A stretch of 64,000 nt of DNA, taken from contig WAEK01000009.1 in NCBI GenBank assembly GCA_011634665.1, positions 1,727,501-1,791,500 of the forward strand, read 5' to 3'. The DNA comes from Mortierella sp. BCC40632. Taxonomy: Eukaryota; Mortierellomycota; Mortierellomycetes; Mortierellales; Mortierellaceae. Of the stretch, positions 24,279-34,517 are shown piece by piece. The translations under genes and the position numbers were made by a program. The notes beneath the pieces were generated by a model. That model was not told the origin of the DNA. It was given only the letters and a program-made list of their open reading frames with translations, and made no database searches. How positions within the stretch are numbered: position 1 is the stretch's first letter; each line of letters begins with the position of its first letter.

Positions 24279-24728
24279 TGTGGTGTAGTAAACGCGATTA
24301 GGTGTCTTCCGGTGGTGGCCCGTGGGGGCTATATAAGGACCCCACCCCCCCCACTAAATAAAGGGCAGCTTCTTTCTTCCGAATACATTTGCACTTCGCT
24401 TCCAGCGTGCTCTTTTTTTCAGGTACCAGCAAGTCTCCGAACTTCTACAGGAACCATGCTCCCCCTCCAAACTCTCTCATACTAAGGCCTATTTTCTCGC
24501 ATATGTCCTGAACAGATCTCATCATACCTCTCCTCGATTCCTCACCAGCGTGACGGCAGGAGATAGTTAACAGATCGAAGTAACGACTGCATTTTGGTAC
24601 GTATGAGACTCGGTTTGGAGGTGATTGCATTCAAGAAAGGCTCCCAAACAATGGTCTATGGACCATCGTTTGGCTCATTGTCCTCCTGGCCACGATGCAT
24701 GGACTTCACGGACCCATTCCAGTTTGAT

Positions 24729-24800
24729 TGCAGCAGTATATAAATACCTCTCACCACCCTCTAATAAACGACAGCTCTTTCTACGACTCTTGCTGTTGCA
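24729..24800 (+). repeat. 5' LTR of element J (72 bp)
   Basis: Holds a TATATAAATA box within 8-18 bases of its start and an AATAAA signal about 20 bases later, so nearly the whole LTR is promoter plus polyadenylation signal. Identical to the 3' copy. Confidence 0.93.
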
Positions 24801-24812
24801 TGGCAGCAAAGG
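24801..24812 (+). other. Primer-binding site of element J
   Basis: TGGCAGCAAAGG directly after the LTR, identical to B, D and Q despite unrelated LTR bodies. Confidence 0.75.
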
Positions 24813-24912
24813 AATTTTCAATCCCCCGACCTTGATTACGCTCATCCCTGTTAACAATTTTTGGCCCTGTTTTTTCCCTGCCCCTTGCCCCCCCCCCTCC
24901 CCGACGATCACC

Positions 24913-26735
24913 ATGAATGACCCTGCACCGACCCAAACCCCTTCTACCGCTGGCGCCCCTACCGGTGGCCTTTCTGCCGCCGACACTCTAGCGGCACAGG
25001 CGGCACGACAAGACCTAGCCCGCACCCTAGCTACCGTCCTGAAGCCCCAAAAGCCAGAACCCTACAAGGGTACCATCGATGCTGAAGGCTGCCTCAATTT
25101 CCTCGACAGCTATGAGGAATACTACACCATTGTCCAACTGGACCCTTCTCATTGGGTAAAGTGCATCCAAAATTCGATCAATGATTTTTTTAGATGGAAT
25201 CATTCCGCATTTACTCCTCAGTTCATGAGTCATTCCTCATGTTGATTCGTAGAGAAGATCTACTTTGCGTACTTATGTGGTTCCGGCTACAAAGGTCTAC
25301 TCCAGGTATTGTAGCCATTCTCCAATCGAGCAACATAGTCAAAAGTACTAACAAAATTTTACACGGGTTTAGTACAGGGTTTTTTGTCTTTGTTCATGGG
25401 CTGATAGTTCGAACGAACGAACAACCTTGTCCCGGCTGGGTATGTAGAAGGAGTTGTCCAAGCAATGATTACAGCGTGCATAAATTTCAATGGCTGTGTG
25501 GATATCTGTCACGATTTCTCTCGCTCTGAAGAACGTCCACTTTGAGAATTTTTTGCAACTTTTAGCCTATTTGTGAAAAGGTTGCCTGGCCATGGTCATT
25601 GATTTGACCGCCTAAAAGACATACTGGAATAGTCATAATGATAGACTGTGATGTCTACTGACTGACGTACTCTGTGTATCTAGAGTTTATTCCCAACGTC
25701 AGTGGATTCGAAACTATCAGCCCATGAACAAAGACTAAAAACCCTGTACTAAACCCATGTAAAATTTTGTTAGTACTTTTGACTATGTTGCTCGATTGGA
25801 GAATGGCTACAATACCTGGAGTAGACCTTTGTAGCCGGAACCACATAAGTACGCAAAGTAGATCTTCTCTACGAATCAACATGAGGAATGACTCATGAAC
25901 TGAGGAGTAAATGCGGAATGATTCCATCTAAAAAAATCATTGATCGAATTTTGGATGCACTTTACCTTACATCGTCCTGGCCCTCACTGAGGACGCCCGC
26001 TCTTGGTGGAGAACATCCGGCCTCACCCTATCCACGGACTGGGTCGACTTCCGTACGGCGTTCGTGTCCCGGTTCACCCCGCCTGACGCCGTTCACGCAG
26101 CCCGAAGGAAGATCTCAACTATCCGCCAAGGGAAGATGTCTGTCGCAGCCTACAGCAACGAGTTCCGACGCTATAAACGTCTGATCCCCAAACTCGACGA
26201 GGAGACGGCCCTCTTCTCCTTTCTAAATGGACTGGACCCTACCACAAGCACACAGGTACGACTCCGGCAGCCCTCCAACCTCGACGAAGCAATCTTCCAG
26301 GCCACCATCATCCATTCCATCCTTTACCCGGATGGGGTTTCCACTGCTGGTAATCCCCTACGCCCTTCAACTCGGGGAATATGACAGCAATCGAAGCCAA
26401 GGACCCAATGGCCATGGAGGTTGACAAACCTCCGCGTCGAACTCAATGCTCTCCGTCGCCGTGTCCAAACTTACGAGAACAGGTCGAGCCAGTTGCCCAA
26501 GCTCACCAACGAGGAGCGCCGCAAGCTGATGGAACGAGGAGCTTGCTTCAAGTGCCGTCGTGATGGTCACAAGGCAAACGAATGTCGAAGCCGGAATGGA
26601 GGACGACAATTGAACAATGTCACGATCAGCGAGGACCTCCCTTCTTCCGAGTCGGGGAAAAGTCCCCAGCAATCAGGAGTAGTCCAGGTCCTGATTGCTG
26701 AAGCCCCTCCTCTTGCCCTCTGGACAAGGGAGTGA
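24913..26735 (+). pseudogene. gag of element J, split by MITE H2
   Basis: ATG at 24,913. Coding parts 24,913-25,158 and 25,965-26,384 join in frame when H2 is removed (SHWV then PYIVLALTEDARSWW). Capsid continues through RFTPPDAVHAARRK and EFRRYKRLIPK. Frame shifts near 26,350 and at an AAA near 26,428 (GACAAACC for expected GACAACC) lead to the CCHC knuckle CFKCRRDGHKANEC near 26,542-26,585. Ends at 26,735, where pol overlaps in another frame. Confidence 0.88.
25159..25962. mobile_element. Foldback MITE H, copy 2
   Basis: 804 bp, same arms as copy 1 but central part reversed relative to it. TA duplications at 25,157-25,158 and 25,963-25,964. Excision on paper rebuilds an uninterrupted J gag frame. 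Confidence 0.93.
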
Positions 26736-29700
26736 GCCAAGTCTAGAGTTAAGTAGAACCTTAAATGAAATTAAAGTTTCCCTCGATCAGACCGCGCCCA
26801 CTCCTCATGTGAAAAAATCTCATGCTGGCATTTTACACGAAGAATCTGACTGCCCTCCCCCCGACCCTACCCCTCCTCCCCTCGACACCCTCTCCTTGCC
26901 TAGATCGCCCGAACTAGTGGCCCGGGACCCACTAGAACCTCTCGCGTCCCGAGCGCCTGCGCTGGCCAAGCGCGCTGTCCGTCCGCCACAATCTGCCTCT
27001 GATGAGTCGGGAAACACCCTCCTCACTCTCCTCGGCAAGGTTAATGGCATTACCGCACGCATTCTCATCGATGGAGGAGCCGAAGGGAATGTGTTGAGCA
27101 ACTCCTTCCAAAAACTCCATTCTCTTCCCCTCCAGTCATGCGCCCCAATCCCGATCATTCTCCCTAACGGTTCTGTCTCAATCACCGAACACAAGGCAAC
27201 GGTTACCCTGTCGCATAAAAAACACTCTAGCCTCGTCGACTCGATTCTATACCCACTGCAACATTATAACCTTATCTTGGGTAAACCATGGTTGGCTCTC
27301 ATCAACCCAACCATTAACTGGCGAACTAATGAGGTTAAGTTTGTATACAACGGCCAATTTACACGCTGGATTTGCAACCATAACCTGGAACCCCCTAAGG
27401 AAAAGAGCCCTGTAACCAAACCACCGCAGAGTAACCGTGTTAATGCCATCAAGTTTTGCGCCCTCTCATCCCTTCCCGGGAGCGAGACCTTCGCCGTCCA
27501 CCTCCGACCTGTTGTTGAGCCAAGCAGGCTGCAAGACATTGATCCCGAAATTGCGTCTATCATCCAGAATGAATTTCCTGATGTCTTTCCCGAGACACTA
27601 CCTTCGGGACTTCCACCCGATCGGGGTGACGCCATGGAAATCGAAACCGATCCGATGGCAAATCCCCCTGTGCGCCCAGTCATTCGACTCTCTATCGCCG
27701 AACTTGATGAACTACGCAAACAGTTAGACGAGCTCCTCGAAAAAGGCTTCATCAAACCAAGCACTTCTCCATATGGAGCGCCTGTTCTGTTCGTCAAGAA
27801 AAAAGACGGCACACTGCGTATGTGCGTGGATTACCGAGGGTTAAACGATATCACAAAGAAGAACAGACATCCTCTCCCAAGGATTGACGAGCTCATTGAT
27901 CGTCTCCAAGGAGCCAAATACTTCACCAAACTTGACCTCCTCTCCGGTTACCATCAACAACGCATCTTTGAGCCTCACACACACAAGACCGCGTTCCGCT
28001 GTAGATATGGTCACTTCGAATGGAACGTTGTACCATTTGGCCTAACCAATGCCCCCCCCCTGCCTCGTTCTCAGCAATGATGCGCAAGGCTCTCTATCCT
28101 GTTCTCGACAAGACGACCATCTCGTACCTGGATGACGTGTTGATCTATTCTGAGACAAGAGATGACCAATTACAACATTTCCGAGAGGTCTTAACCTTGT
28201 GCCGTGAAAATAAATTGTATGTCAAGTTGAGCAAGTGTTCTTTCATGAAACAAGAGACAGAGTTTCTCGGTCATGTTGTCACAAAGGATGGAGTACAGAT
28301 CAGCGCCGCGCACATCAAGTCTATCCAAGAATGGCCTCGCCCCACCAAGCGGAAGGATGTCCAGCAGTTTATCGGCCTTGCACAGTTCTGCCAACAAGCT
28401 GTCGATAAATTTGCCGACGTGGCCCGCCCCTCACAGACCTCCTAGGACAGGACAAGCCTTTCCGCTGGGGAAGGAACGAGGAACACTCCTTTAAGAAAAT
28501 CAAAACGCTAATTGCCATTGCTCCCTCACGCCGGATCTTCGACCCCCCACACTAAAACAATCGTCGGCGTTGATGCCTCAAGTTACGCTGTAGGAGGTTA
28601 CCTTGCCCAGACTGATGAAAAAGGAGTAACACGCCCAGTCGCTTTCACCTCGAGGAAAATGAATAGCGCAGAACGCAACTACGCTACGCACGAACAGGAG
28701 CTCCTCGCCATCGTCCACGCCCTTAGAACTTGGAGGTACTACTTGGACGGGACCAAGTTCACTGTCTACACGGACCATGAAACGCTTCGGAATTTCCCAA
28801 CTCAACCAAAGCTCACTAGACGACAGGCCAGATGGATGCAACTATTACAAGAATATGATTTCGATCTAAAATACAAACCTGGAAAAGAAAATGTTGTTGC
28901 AGACGCCCTCTCTCGCCGACCAGACTACCAAAAAGACGAGCCAGTGGCAGTGAACAATCTCGAAATATCGCTTGAACCAGGTTTGAGGCAGCGCCTGATA
29001 GATGGGTATGCAGAAGACCCCCGTCTGTCCCCAATCTATGCAAGCTGCCTCCAGGGAAGTTGCCCAAAAAGATATTCACTGTTTAAGGAGCTACTTTGTG
29101 TTGAGCATAAAGGTGCACGTCTGATTTGTATCCCCTCTAAGGCTGACATCCGTCTTGACCTTCTGCATGATGCTCATGACTCTGCAATAGCCGGTCACCT
29201 CGGTTTTGACAAGACCTATGATGCCCTACGTCGATCGTTCTACTGGCCAAGGATTGCAAAGGATACCAGACGGTATATCGAGTCATGCGAGAGTTGCCAG
29301 CGCACCAAACCCAGTCGACAGCGCCCGGCTGGGTTATTACAAACACACGAGACCCCGGGGCAACGATGGAGACAGTGACTATGGATTTTGCTGTTCAACT
29401 ACCAAAGACAGAGCGAGGATTCGATGCCATTGCCGTGTTTGTGGACAAGCTCTCCAAACAAGTCCATTTTGCACCCTCAAAAACAACAGATACGGCCGCC
29501 GACACCGCACGTATATTTTTTGAGAATGTCTTCCGACTCCATGGCATGCCTCAAAAAAATTATATCTGATCGAGACAGCAAATTTACCAGCAAGTTTTGG
29601 CAGGAACTCCATCGCCTCATGGATGTCAAGCTGGCACTGTCTACTGCATTCCACCCACAGACGGATGGACAGACAGAGCGTGCCATCCAGACATTATCCG

Positions 29701-30956
29701 TTATGTTACGGGCCTATGCAGACGAAAGACAGACAAACTGGGATATCTTGTTACCATCCGTGGAGTTCGCCTACAACAACTCCGTTAACCCTACGACCGG
29801 CTTCTCTCCATTCTTCATGAACTATGGCTTCCATCCCCGTATTCCCGCTTCCCTCCTACAACCCCCGCGTCATCAGTACCTAGCGTGGAGGACTTTGTCA
29901 AAGAACAACACCTTGTACTCAGGGAGACCCAGGAGAACATTCGCCTCGCCCAGGAAAGACAGGTGTGGAACGCAGATCAGAGACGGAGAGATCATGATTT
30001 CAAAGTAGGAGACAGAGTTATGTTGAACGCTGAAAATATCACCTTGCCCAAGGACAGAGGAGTGAAGACCAGAGCTCAGAAGCTACTTGCTCGATTTATT
30101 GGACCTTTCACTATCATCGAACAGCACTCCCCCGTTACCTTCCGCCTTGAGTTGCCGCTGTGCTGTAGCTCCTTGCTCCAAAGACACACGGGGGATGCTC
30201 AAAGGAGAGGAAGGCAAAGGGACGGTCATCTGGTCGAGGGCCAATGAATGAGAGTCATAGGATTGCTCAGGTGGGAACAACAGCCAGGAAGGAAGGAAAG
30301 AAAGAAAGAAAGGGGGGGGACGAAACGAGAAGAGTCTTACATCAAAAGCGCCATGCTACCAACGGGTCGCCAGGAGCTCTTCAATGGCATGAAACGAGCG
30401 GAAGGCAGCACAAAGCTAAATCAAGCTTCTACAAAAGAAGGGGGAGGGGTGGACGCATCTTACTTTCAAAGTCAACAGGGAACAAAAACAAAAGGAAGAA
30501 ACGACCAGGAGCAAACAAGAGCCTGCTCAAGTATTTATTCATCTACTATCTATTGAGGGGCATGCAGACCAGATGGCTCCGCAGCCCCAAGTTGTCCACC
30601 TCTTGGAAAGGGCTAAAATCGTAGCTACTGCGACCAGTGTCAGTTACTACACGACACCGCCGACTTACAAGATCCATGATGTTTTCCACGTGGACAGGTT
30701 CCGACACTACCACGAGTCACCCGAAGAACTTGGACAGCGAGCACCGCCTCGTCCAGACCCTGAGTTGATCGACGGCGAGGAGGAATATGAGGTAGAGAGA
30801 ATCCTCAACTACCGCTTGTACCGTAGACAACACCAGTTTCTCGTCTTATGGAAAGGATACAACAACGAGGACGCAACATGGGAACCGGCCCGCAACCTCG
30901 ACCACTGCAAGGAGACTGTCGACAGATACAAGGAAGAACATGGATTGGACTTCTAA
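26695..30956 (+). pseudogene. pol of element J: PR, RT, RNase H, integrase, chromodomain
   Basis: A 461-codon open frame (26,695-28,080) holds a proline-rich linker, protease ([13 protein letters not shown] near 27,060; ILGKPWL near 27,275) and RT fingers and palm. A C-run at about 28,053-28,062 shifts frame just before the RT YLDD near 28,125. RNase H (VDASSYAVGG near 28,570) and integrase zinc finger (CESCQRTK near 29,287) follow in the 28,512-29,378 frame. DDE residues lie near 29,384, 29,570 and 29,675. Chromodomain EYEVERILNYRLYRR...TWEP is at about 30,785-30,890; stop 30,954-30,956. G2 (498 bp plus TSD) interrupts the integrase C-terminus at 30,158. Confidence 0.92.
30159..30656 (+). 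repeat. Solo-LTR-like element G, copy 2
   Basis: 498 bp, same ends as copy 1, flanked by 4-bp TSD CCGC (30,155-30,158 and 30,657-30,660). The host reads RLELP then PTYKIHDVFHV when it is removed. Confidence 0.82.
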
Positions 30957-30973
30957 AAAAAAAAAAAAAAAAA

Positions 30974-31861
30974 AGGTCATCTTTGGCATCATCTTGATGA
31001 ACCTGGCATCCAATCAGAAATCGACATGTCATCAGGATGCCGGGACCAGATATTGCCAAATTATGAATGGATGCTGAAATCGACAAACCTCTCTCTCTTC
31101 TCTCCTCATCAACCTCACCACCACCAACACACACACACACACACAATGGCCGCCGCCCCCTCCCCTAAGACAGCTACCCCCGTCCCAAAGACACACCTGC
31201 CCCCGTCCCAAAGACACCTGCCCCCCTCGCCCCAACGACTCCCCCCCCCCTGCCCCAATGACGCCCCCCCCTTCCACCCTTAAGGACGACCAAACCACCC
31301 TCCTCAGTGCCAGCGCAGGCACAGACCAGGCCACAGCAGCCGACCCCACAACAACAGCACCAACGACTGGGGCAAGGCGACTCGGCACTGTCGGCAGAGG
31401 AGAGACAATGGAATTACTTGAGGGACACACGACAAACGCGCCAACCGTTGTCTTTCGAAAGGTTGATGCTCGCCATCGAGGATGAGTTAACATTCTCAAG
31501 AGCCATGGCTATGAGGTTCGAAAAGACTTGCGACACTGACTTGGACAAGGCTGGGGTGTTCTCTCGAGAAATGCAGCAAAGCAAAAAAAGGAGAGCAGAG
31601 AATAACGACCTTGCGCTGATGTATTTTCCGGAACAGGTGGATACAAAAAGAGTTCGCAAAGACCGCTCGACGACATGCAAGGATCAGCAACGCGAACTTT
31701 TGGACAAACACGTGGAGGCATACATGGCCAACACCTCCTTGTTCAGGGAACTCTTCGTGAGAGAAGCGGACCATACTTCTCACGCACCCCCACCTAACCA
31801 ACAACCAAAGAACCCTCCCCAGAGCCGTAGTAATTAGATTATTTTTTTTTAAATGGGAAGG
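30974..31861 (+). other. Extra 3' region of element J, absent from related elements
   Basis: Between the pol stop with its A run (30,954-30,973) and the 3' LTR, J carries nearly 0.9 kb with no counterpart in B, D or Q, where the LTR follows pol within about 10-15 bases. It contains a CA-repeat microsatellite (about 31,127-31,145), a proline/threonine-rich frame from an ATG at 31,146, C runs near 31,240 and 31,265, and the ORF below. Promoter-like signals are not evident. Confidence 0.8.
31307..31837 (+). CDS. Accessory ORF of element J, unknown function
   Basis: 176 codons from ATG 31,307 to the stop at 31,835-31,837, between pol and the 3' LTR. The N-terminal third is Gln/Pro-rich low complexity. 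From about residue 30 it becomes ordinary charged, probably helical protein (RQPLSFERLMLAIEDELTF, SREMQQSKKRRAEN, RELLDKHVEAYMANTSLF), with a basic KKRR patch that could be a nuclear signal. No transmembrane segment, so it does not look envelope-like. An upstream proline-rich frame from 31,146 may join it through a shift in the C runs. I recognise no family. It may be a captured host fragment or a genuine third gene. Confidence 0.55.
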   Translation: MPAQAQTRPQQPTPQQQHQRLGQGDSALSAEERQWNYLRDTRQTRQPLSFERLMLAIEDELTFSRAMAMRFEKTCDTDLDKAGVFSREMQQSKKRRAENNDLALMYFPEQVDTKRVRKDRSTTCKDQQRELLDKHVEAYMANTSLFRELFVREADHTSHAPPPNQQPKNPPQSRSN

Positions 31862-31933
31862 TGCAGCAGTATATAAATACCTCTCACCACCCTCTAATAA
31901 ACGACAGCTCTTTCTACGACTCTTGCTGTTGCA
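31862..31933 (+). repeat. 3' LTR of element J (72 bp)
   Basis: Identical to the 5' copy; preceded by the purine-rich AAATGGGAAGG and followed by TSD TTGAT. Confidence 0.93.
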
Positions 31934-32003
31934 TTGATCCGCAAAGGATTATGACCACAAGATCCCATTTATTGATAGCCACTCCTATTCTACTGTTCTC
32001 TTA

Positions 32004-32807
32004 AAGTGCATCCAAAATTCGATCAATGATTTTTTTAGATGGAATCATTCCGCATTTACTCCTCAGTTCATGAGTCATTCCTCATGTTGATTCGTAGAGA
32101 AGATCTACTTTGCGTACTTATGTGGTTCCGGCTACAAAGGTCTACTCCAGGTATTGTAGCCATTCTCCAATCGAGCAACATAGTCAAAAGTACTAACAAA
32201 ATTTTACACGGGTTTAGTACAGGGTTTTTTGTCTTTGTTCATGGGCTGATAGTTCGAACGAACGAACAACCTTGTCCCGGCTGGGTATGTAGAAGGAGTT
32301 GTCCAAGCAATGATTACAGCGTGCATAAATTTCAATGGCTGTGTGGATATCTGTCACGATTTCTCTCGCTCTGAAGAACGTCCACTTTGAGAATTTTTGC
32401 AACTTTTAGCCTATTTGTGAAAAAGGTTGCCTGGCCATGGTCATTGATTTGACCGCCTAAAAGACATACTGGAATAGTCATAATGATAGACTGTGATGTC
32501 TACTGACTGACGTACTCTGTGTATCTAGAGTTTATTCCCAACGTCAGTGGATTCGAAACTATCAGCCCATGAACAAAGACTAAAAACCCTGTACTAAACC
32601 CATGTAAAATTTTGTTAGTACTTTTGACTATGTTGCTCGATCGGAGAATGGCTACAATACCTGGAGTAGACCTTTGTAGTCGGAACCACATAAGTACGCA
32701 AAGTAGATCTTCTCTACGAATCAACATGAGGAATGACTCATGAACTGAGGAGTAAATGCGGAATGATTCCATCTAAAAAAATCATTGATCGAATTTTGGA
32801 TGCACTT
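32004..32807. mobile_element. Foldback MITE H, copy 3
   Basis: 804 bp with about 254-bp inverted arms; TA at 32,002-32,003 and 32,808-32,809. Inserted in the 3' LTR of F. Confidence 0.93.
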
Positions 32808-32985
32808 TATTAGTTAGAAAGAATACCAGACCTCCTTTCTTATTTCTGGGCAACTTCCTTCGTCCTGAAGTTACCTTTTTTTTCCTGTTCTCGTAAGTTA
32901 GTCCATCCTGCTTGCGTCTCTGAGGTCTATTATAGAGAAGAACAGATATTGATTAGAGTCATGATAATTTAGGCACTATTTTGCA

Positions 32986-33074
32986 GTAGTCCATCCTCTT
33001 TCGAGTCTCTGATATCCTATGTAGGAAAGAACAGATATTGACTGGAACCATCGTATTTAGAAAACTATTTTGCA
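32986..33074 (+). repeat. 3' LTR tail of element E
   Basis: 89 bases matching the end of the E 5' LTR at 8,089-8,177, ending ATTTTGCA. It directly abuts the end of the F 3' LTR. Followed by GTAGC, the presumed E target site inside K integrase. Confidence 0.8.
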
Positions 33075-34378
33075 GTAGCAAGTCCAGTCACCATAAGCCC
33101 TATGGTCTCCTGAGCCCGCAGCCCGTTCCAGACCAGCCGTGGTCATCCATCTCGGTCGACTTCATCACCCAGTTACCCGAGTCCAAGAGTTTTACTGCCA
33201 TTTGCGTGTTCGTCGACCGCTTTACCAAAATGGCCCACTTTGAACCAACCACGAACGAGGTAGATGCTGAAGAGACCATCCAGTTGTTCATGAAAAGGGT
33301 CTTCTCGAGCCATGGCCTCCCCGATGACGTCGTATCCGATCGTGGCACTACTTTCACCTCCCGCCTCACAAAGGGTATCTTCAAGGCTCTGAACATCGAG
33401 CAGAAACTCTCGACTGCTTACCACCCCCAGGCCGACGGCCAGACCGAAAGAGTTAATTCCGTTCTTGAACAATACCTTCGATGCTATGTTGACTACCAAC
33501 AGACTAACTGGAGTACCCTTCTTCCTATTGCCGAGTTCTCCTACAACAACGCCACTCACAGCTCCACCCAAGTCAGTCCATTCTTTGCAAATTATGGGCA
33601 CCACCCGAAATTCTCCGTTGTCGTCCCCCGATCATCCGACGGTTCCTCCATCAAAGACCGTGTCCAGTCCCTGAAAGACCTCCACTCTGAGTTGAAGTTC
33701 AACATCCAGAGTGCCCTCGAGTCCCATGCGAAACACTACGACAAAGGTGTCCTCCCCCAGCCCCCGTTCAAGATTGGAGATAAGGTCTGGCTCAACGCCA
33801 AGAACCTCCGCACTAGTGTCTCTCAAAAAAAGCCCGAGCCAAAAAAGCTAGTCCCACACAATGTAAAATTTCTCGGTGAAAGCTCACCCGACTCGGCTCG
33901 AAAATTTACATTGTGTGGGACTGGCTTTTTTGGCTCGGGCTTTTTTTGAGAAACACTACTCCGCACCGATCGCCCTTGCAAGAAGCTGGATTTCAAACAC
34001 TTGGGACCTTTCGCGATCCTCGAGCAAATTGGAAACCGCTCTTTCCGCCTTGACCTACCCAAGTCCATGAAGATCCATCCCGTTTTCCACGTCAGTCTGC
34101 TAGAAGAATGGAAGCCTGATCTGATCCCTGACCGCACCCCAAGGCCCCAGCCACCAGTCATGGTAGCTGGCGAAGAAGAATGGGAAGTTGAGGAGATCCT
34201 TGACTCCAAGTATACCAACGGCTCCTTGCACTATCGAGTCCACTGGAAAGACTTCCCGATCTCCGAAAGATCCTGGGAGCCCGCTAGCTTCCTCGAGCAC
34301 TCTCCCGATGTCGTGTCCGAGTTTCACCGAAAATACCCTGACAAGCCTGGCCCCTTGCTTCACGGAGTTCAGCCGTAG
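33075..34378 (+). pseudogene. pol C-terminus of chromovirus K: integrase core and chromodomain
   Basis: Fragment starting after the integrase zinc finger (SSHHKPYGLL). DDE residues are in SVDFITQLP (near 33,158), VSDRGTTFT (near 33,340) and DGQTERVN (near 33,440). The C-terminal integrase part is interrupted by hAT-like MITE L at 33,814, whose 145 bp plus 8-bp TSD preserve the frame, so on paper the fragment is one frame to its stop. Chromodomain EEEWEVEEILDSK...SWEPA lies at about 34,170-34,290. Related to element I. The upstream part of K must lie left of the window, since E is inserted here. Confidence 0.9.
33814..33958. mobile_element. hAT-like MITE L (145 bp foldback)
   Basis: Near-perfect palindrome: TAGTGTCTCTCAAAAAAAGC at the left and the complement of TAGTGTTTCTCAAAAAAAGC at the right, flanked by exact 8-bp TSD CTCCGCAC (33,806-33,813 and 33,959-33,966). 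TSD length and TAGTG tips are typical of hAT-mobilised elements. Non-coding. Confidence 0.93.
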
Positions 34379-34517
34379 AAGGGGGGGTTGTCACGACAAC
34401 CACCGCGTACCAAGAGCCAATGGTCAAATGAGATTGACTGTTGTTCGCCACCACAGAAGCCACCCGCAGTAGTTAGTCAGTATGACTCACTGCAACACAG
34501 CCCAATCATCTAGTATA

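Larger units (their letters stand above)
24729..31933 (+). mobile_element. Full-length chromovirus J with 72-bp LTRs
   Basis: Identical 72-bp LTRs (24,729-24,800 and 31,862-31,933) start TGCAGCAG and end CTGTTGCA; TSD TTGAT at 24,724-24,728 and 31,934-31,938. Order: primer site, gag, pol, an extra ORF region of about 900 bp, purine-rich end, LTR. Holds MITE H2 in gag and solo LTR G2 in the integrase C-terminus. Confidence 0.96.
8835..32985 (+). mobile_element. Long-LTR Ty3/Gypsy element F carrying many nested inserts
   Basis: 5' LTR from 8,835 (TGTGGTGTAG) to 11,159, gag at 11,256, pol ending 24,038, 3' LTR from 24,279 to 32,985. After removing Tc1 copy 1, G1, H1, I, J and H3, gag and pol stay in one frame except for a single shift near 22,930. 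LTRs are about 690 bp. Flanks do not match: ACTGT on the left (E gag) against GTAGT on the right (E LTR), suggesting recombination. There is no chromodomain: pol ends KIDD soon after the integrase. Confidence 0.92.
24279..32985 (+). repeat. 3' LTR of element F (interrupted by J and H3)
   Basis: LTR pieces are 24,279-24,728, 31,939-32,003 and 32,810-32,985, about 690 bp in total, ending ATTTTGCA. Element J splits it at TTGAT and MITE H3 at TA. The uninterrupted arrangement can be read from the 5' LTR. Confidence 0.9.

Noticed and set aside
31117..31145. CACACA tract and repeated runs as a CRISPR array
   Set aside because: It is a plain dinucleotide microsatellite with no spacer structure, in a eukaryotic transposon.
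31307..31837. Envelope gene of an infectious retrovirus-like element
   Set aside because: No signal peptide, no transmembrane segment and no cleavage-type motif; the protein is charged and soluble-looking.
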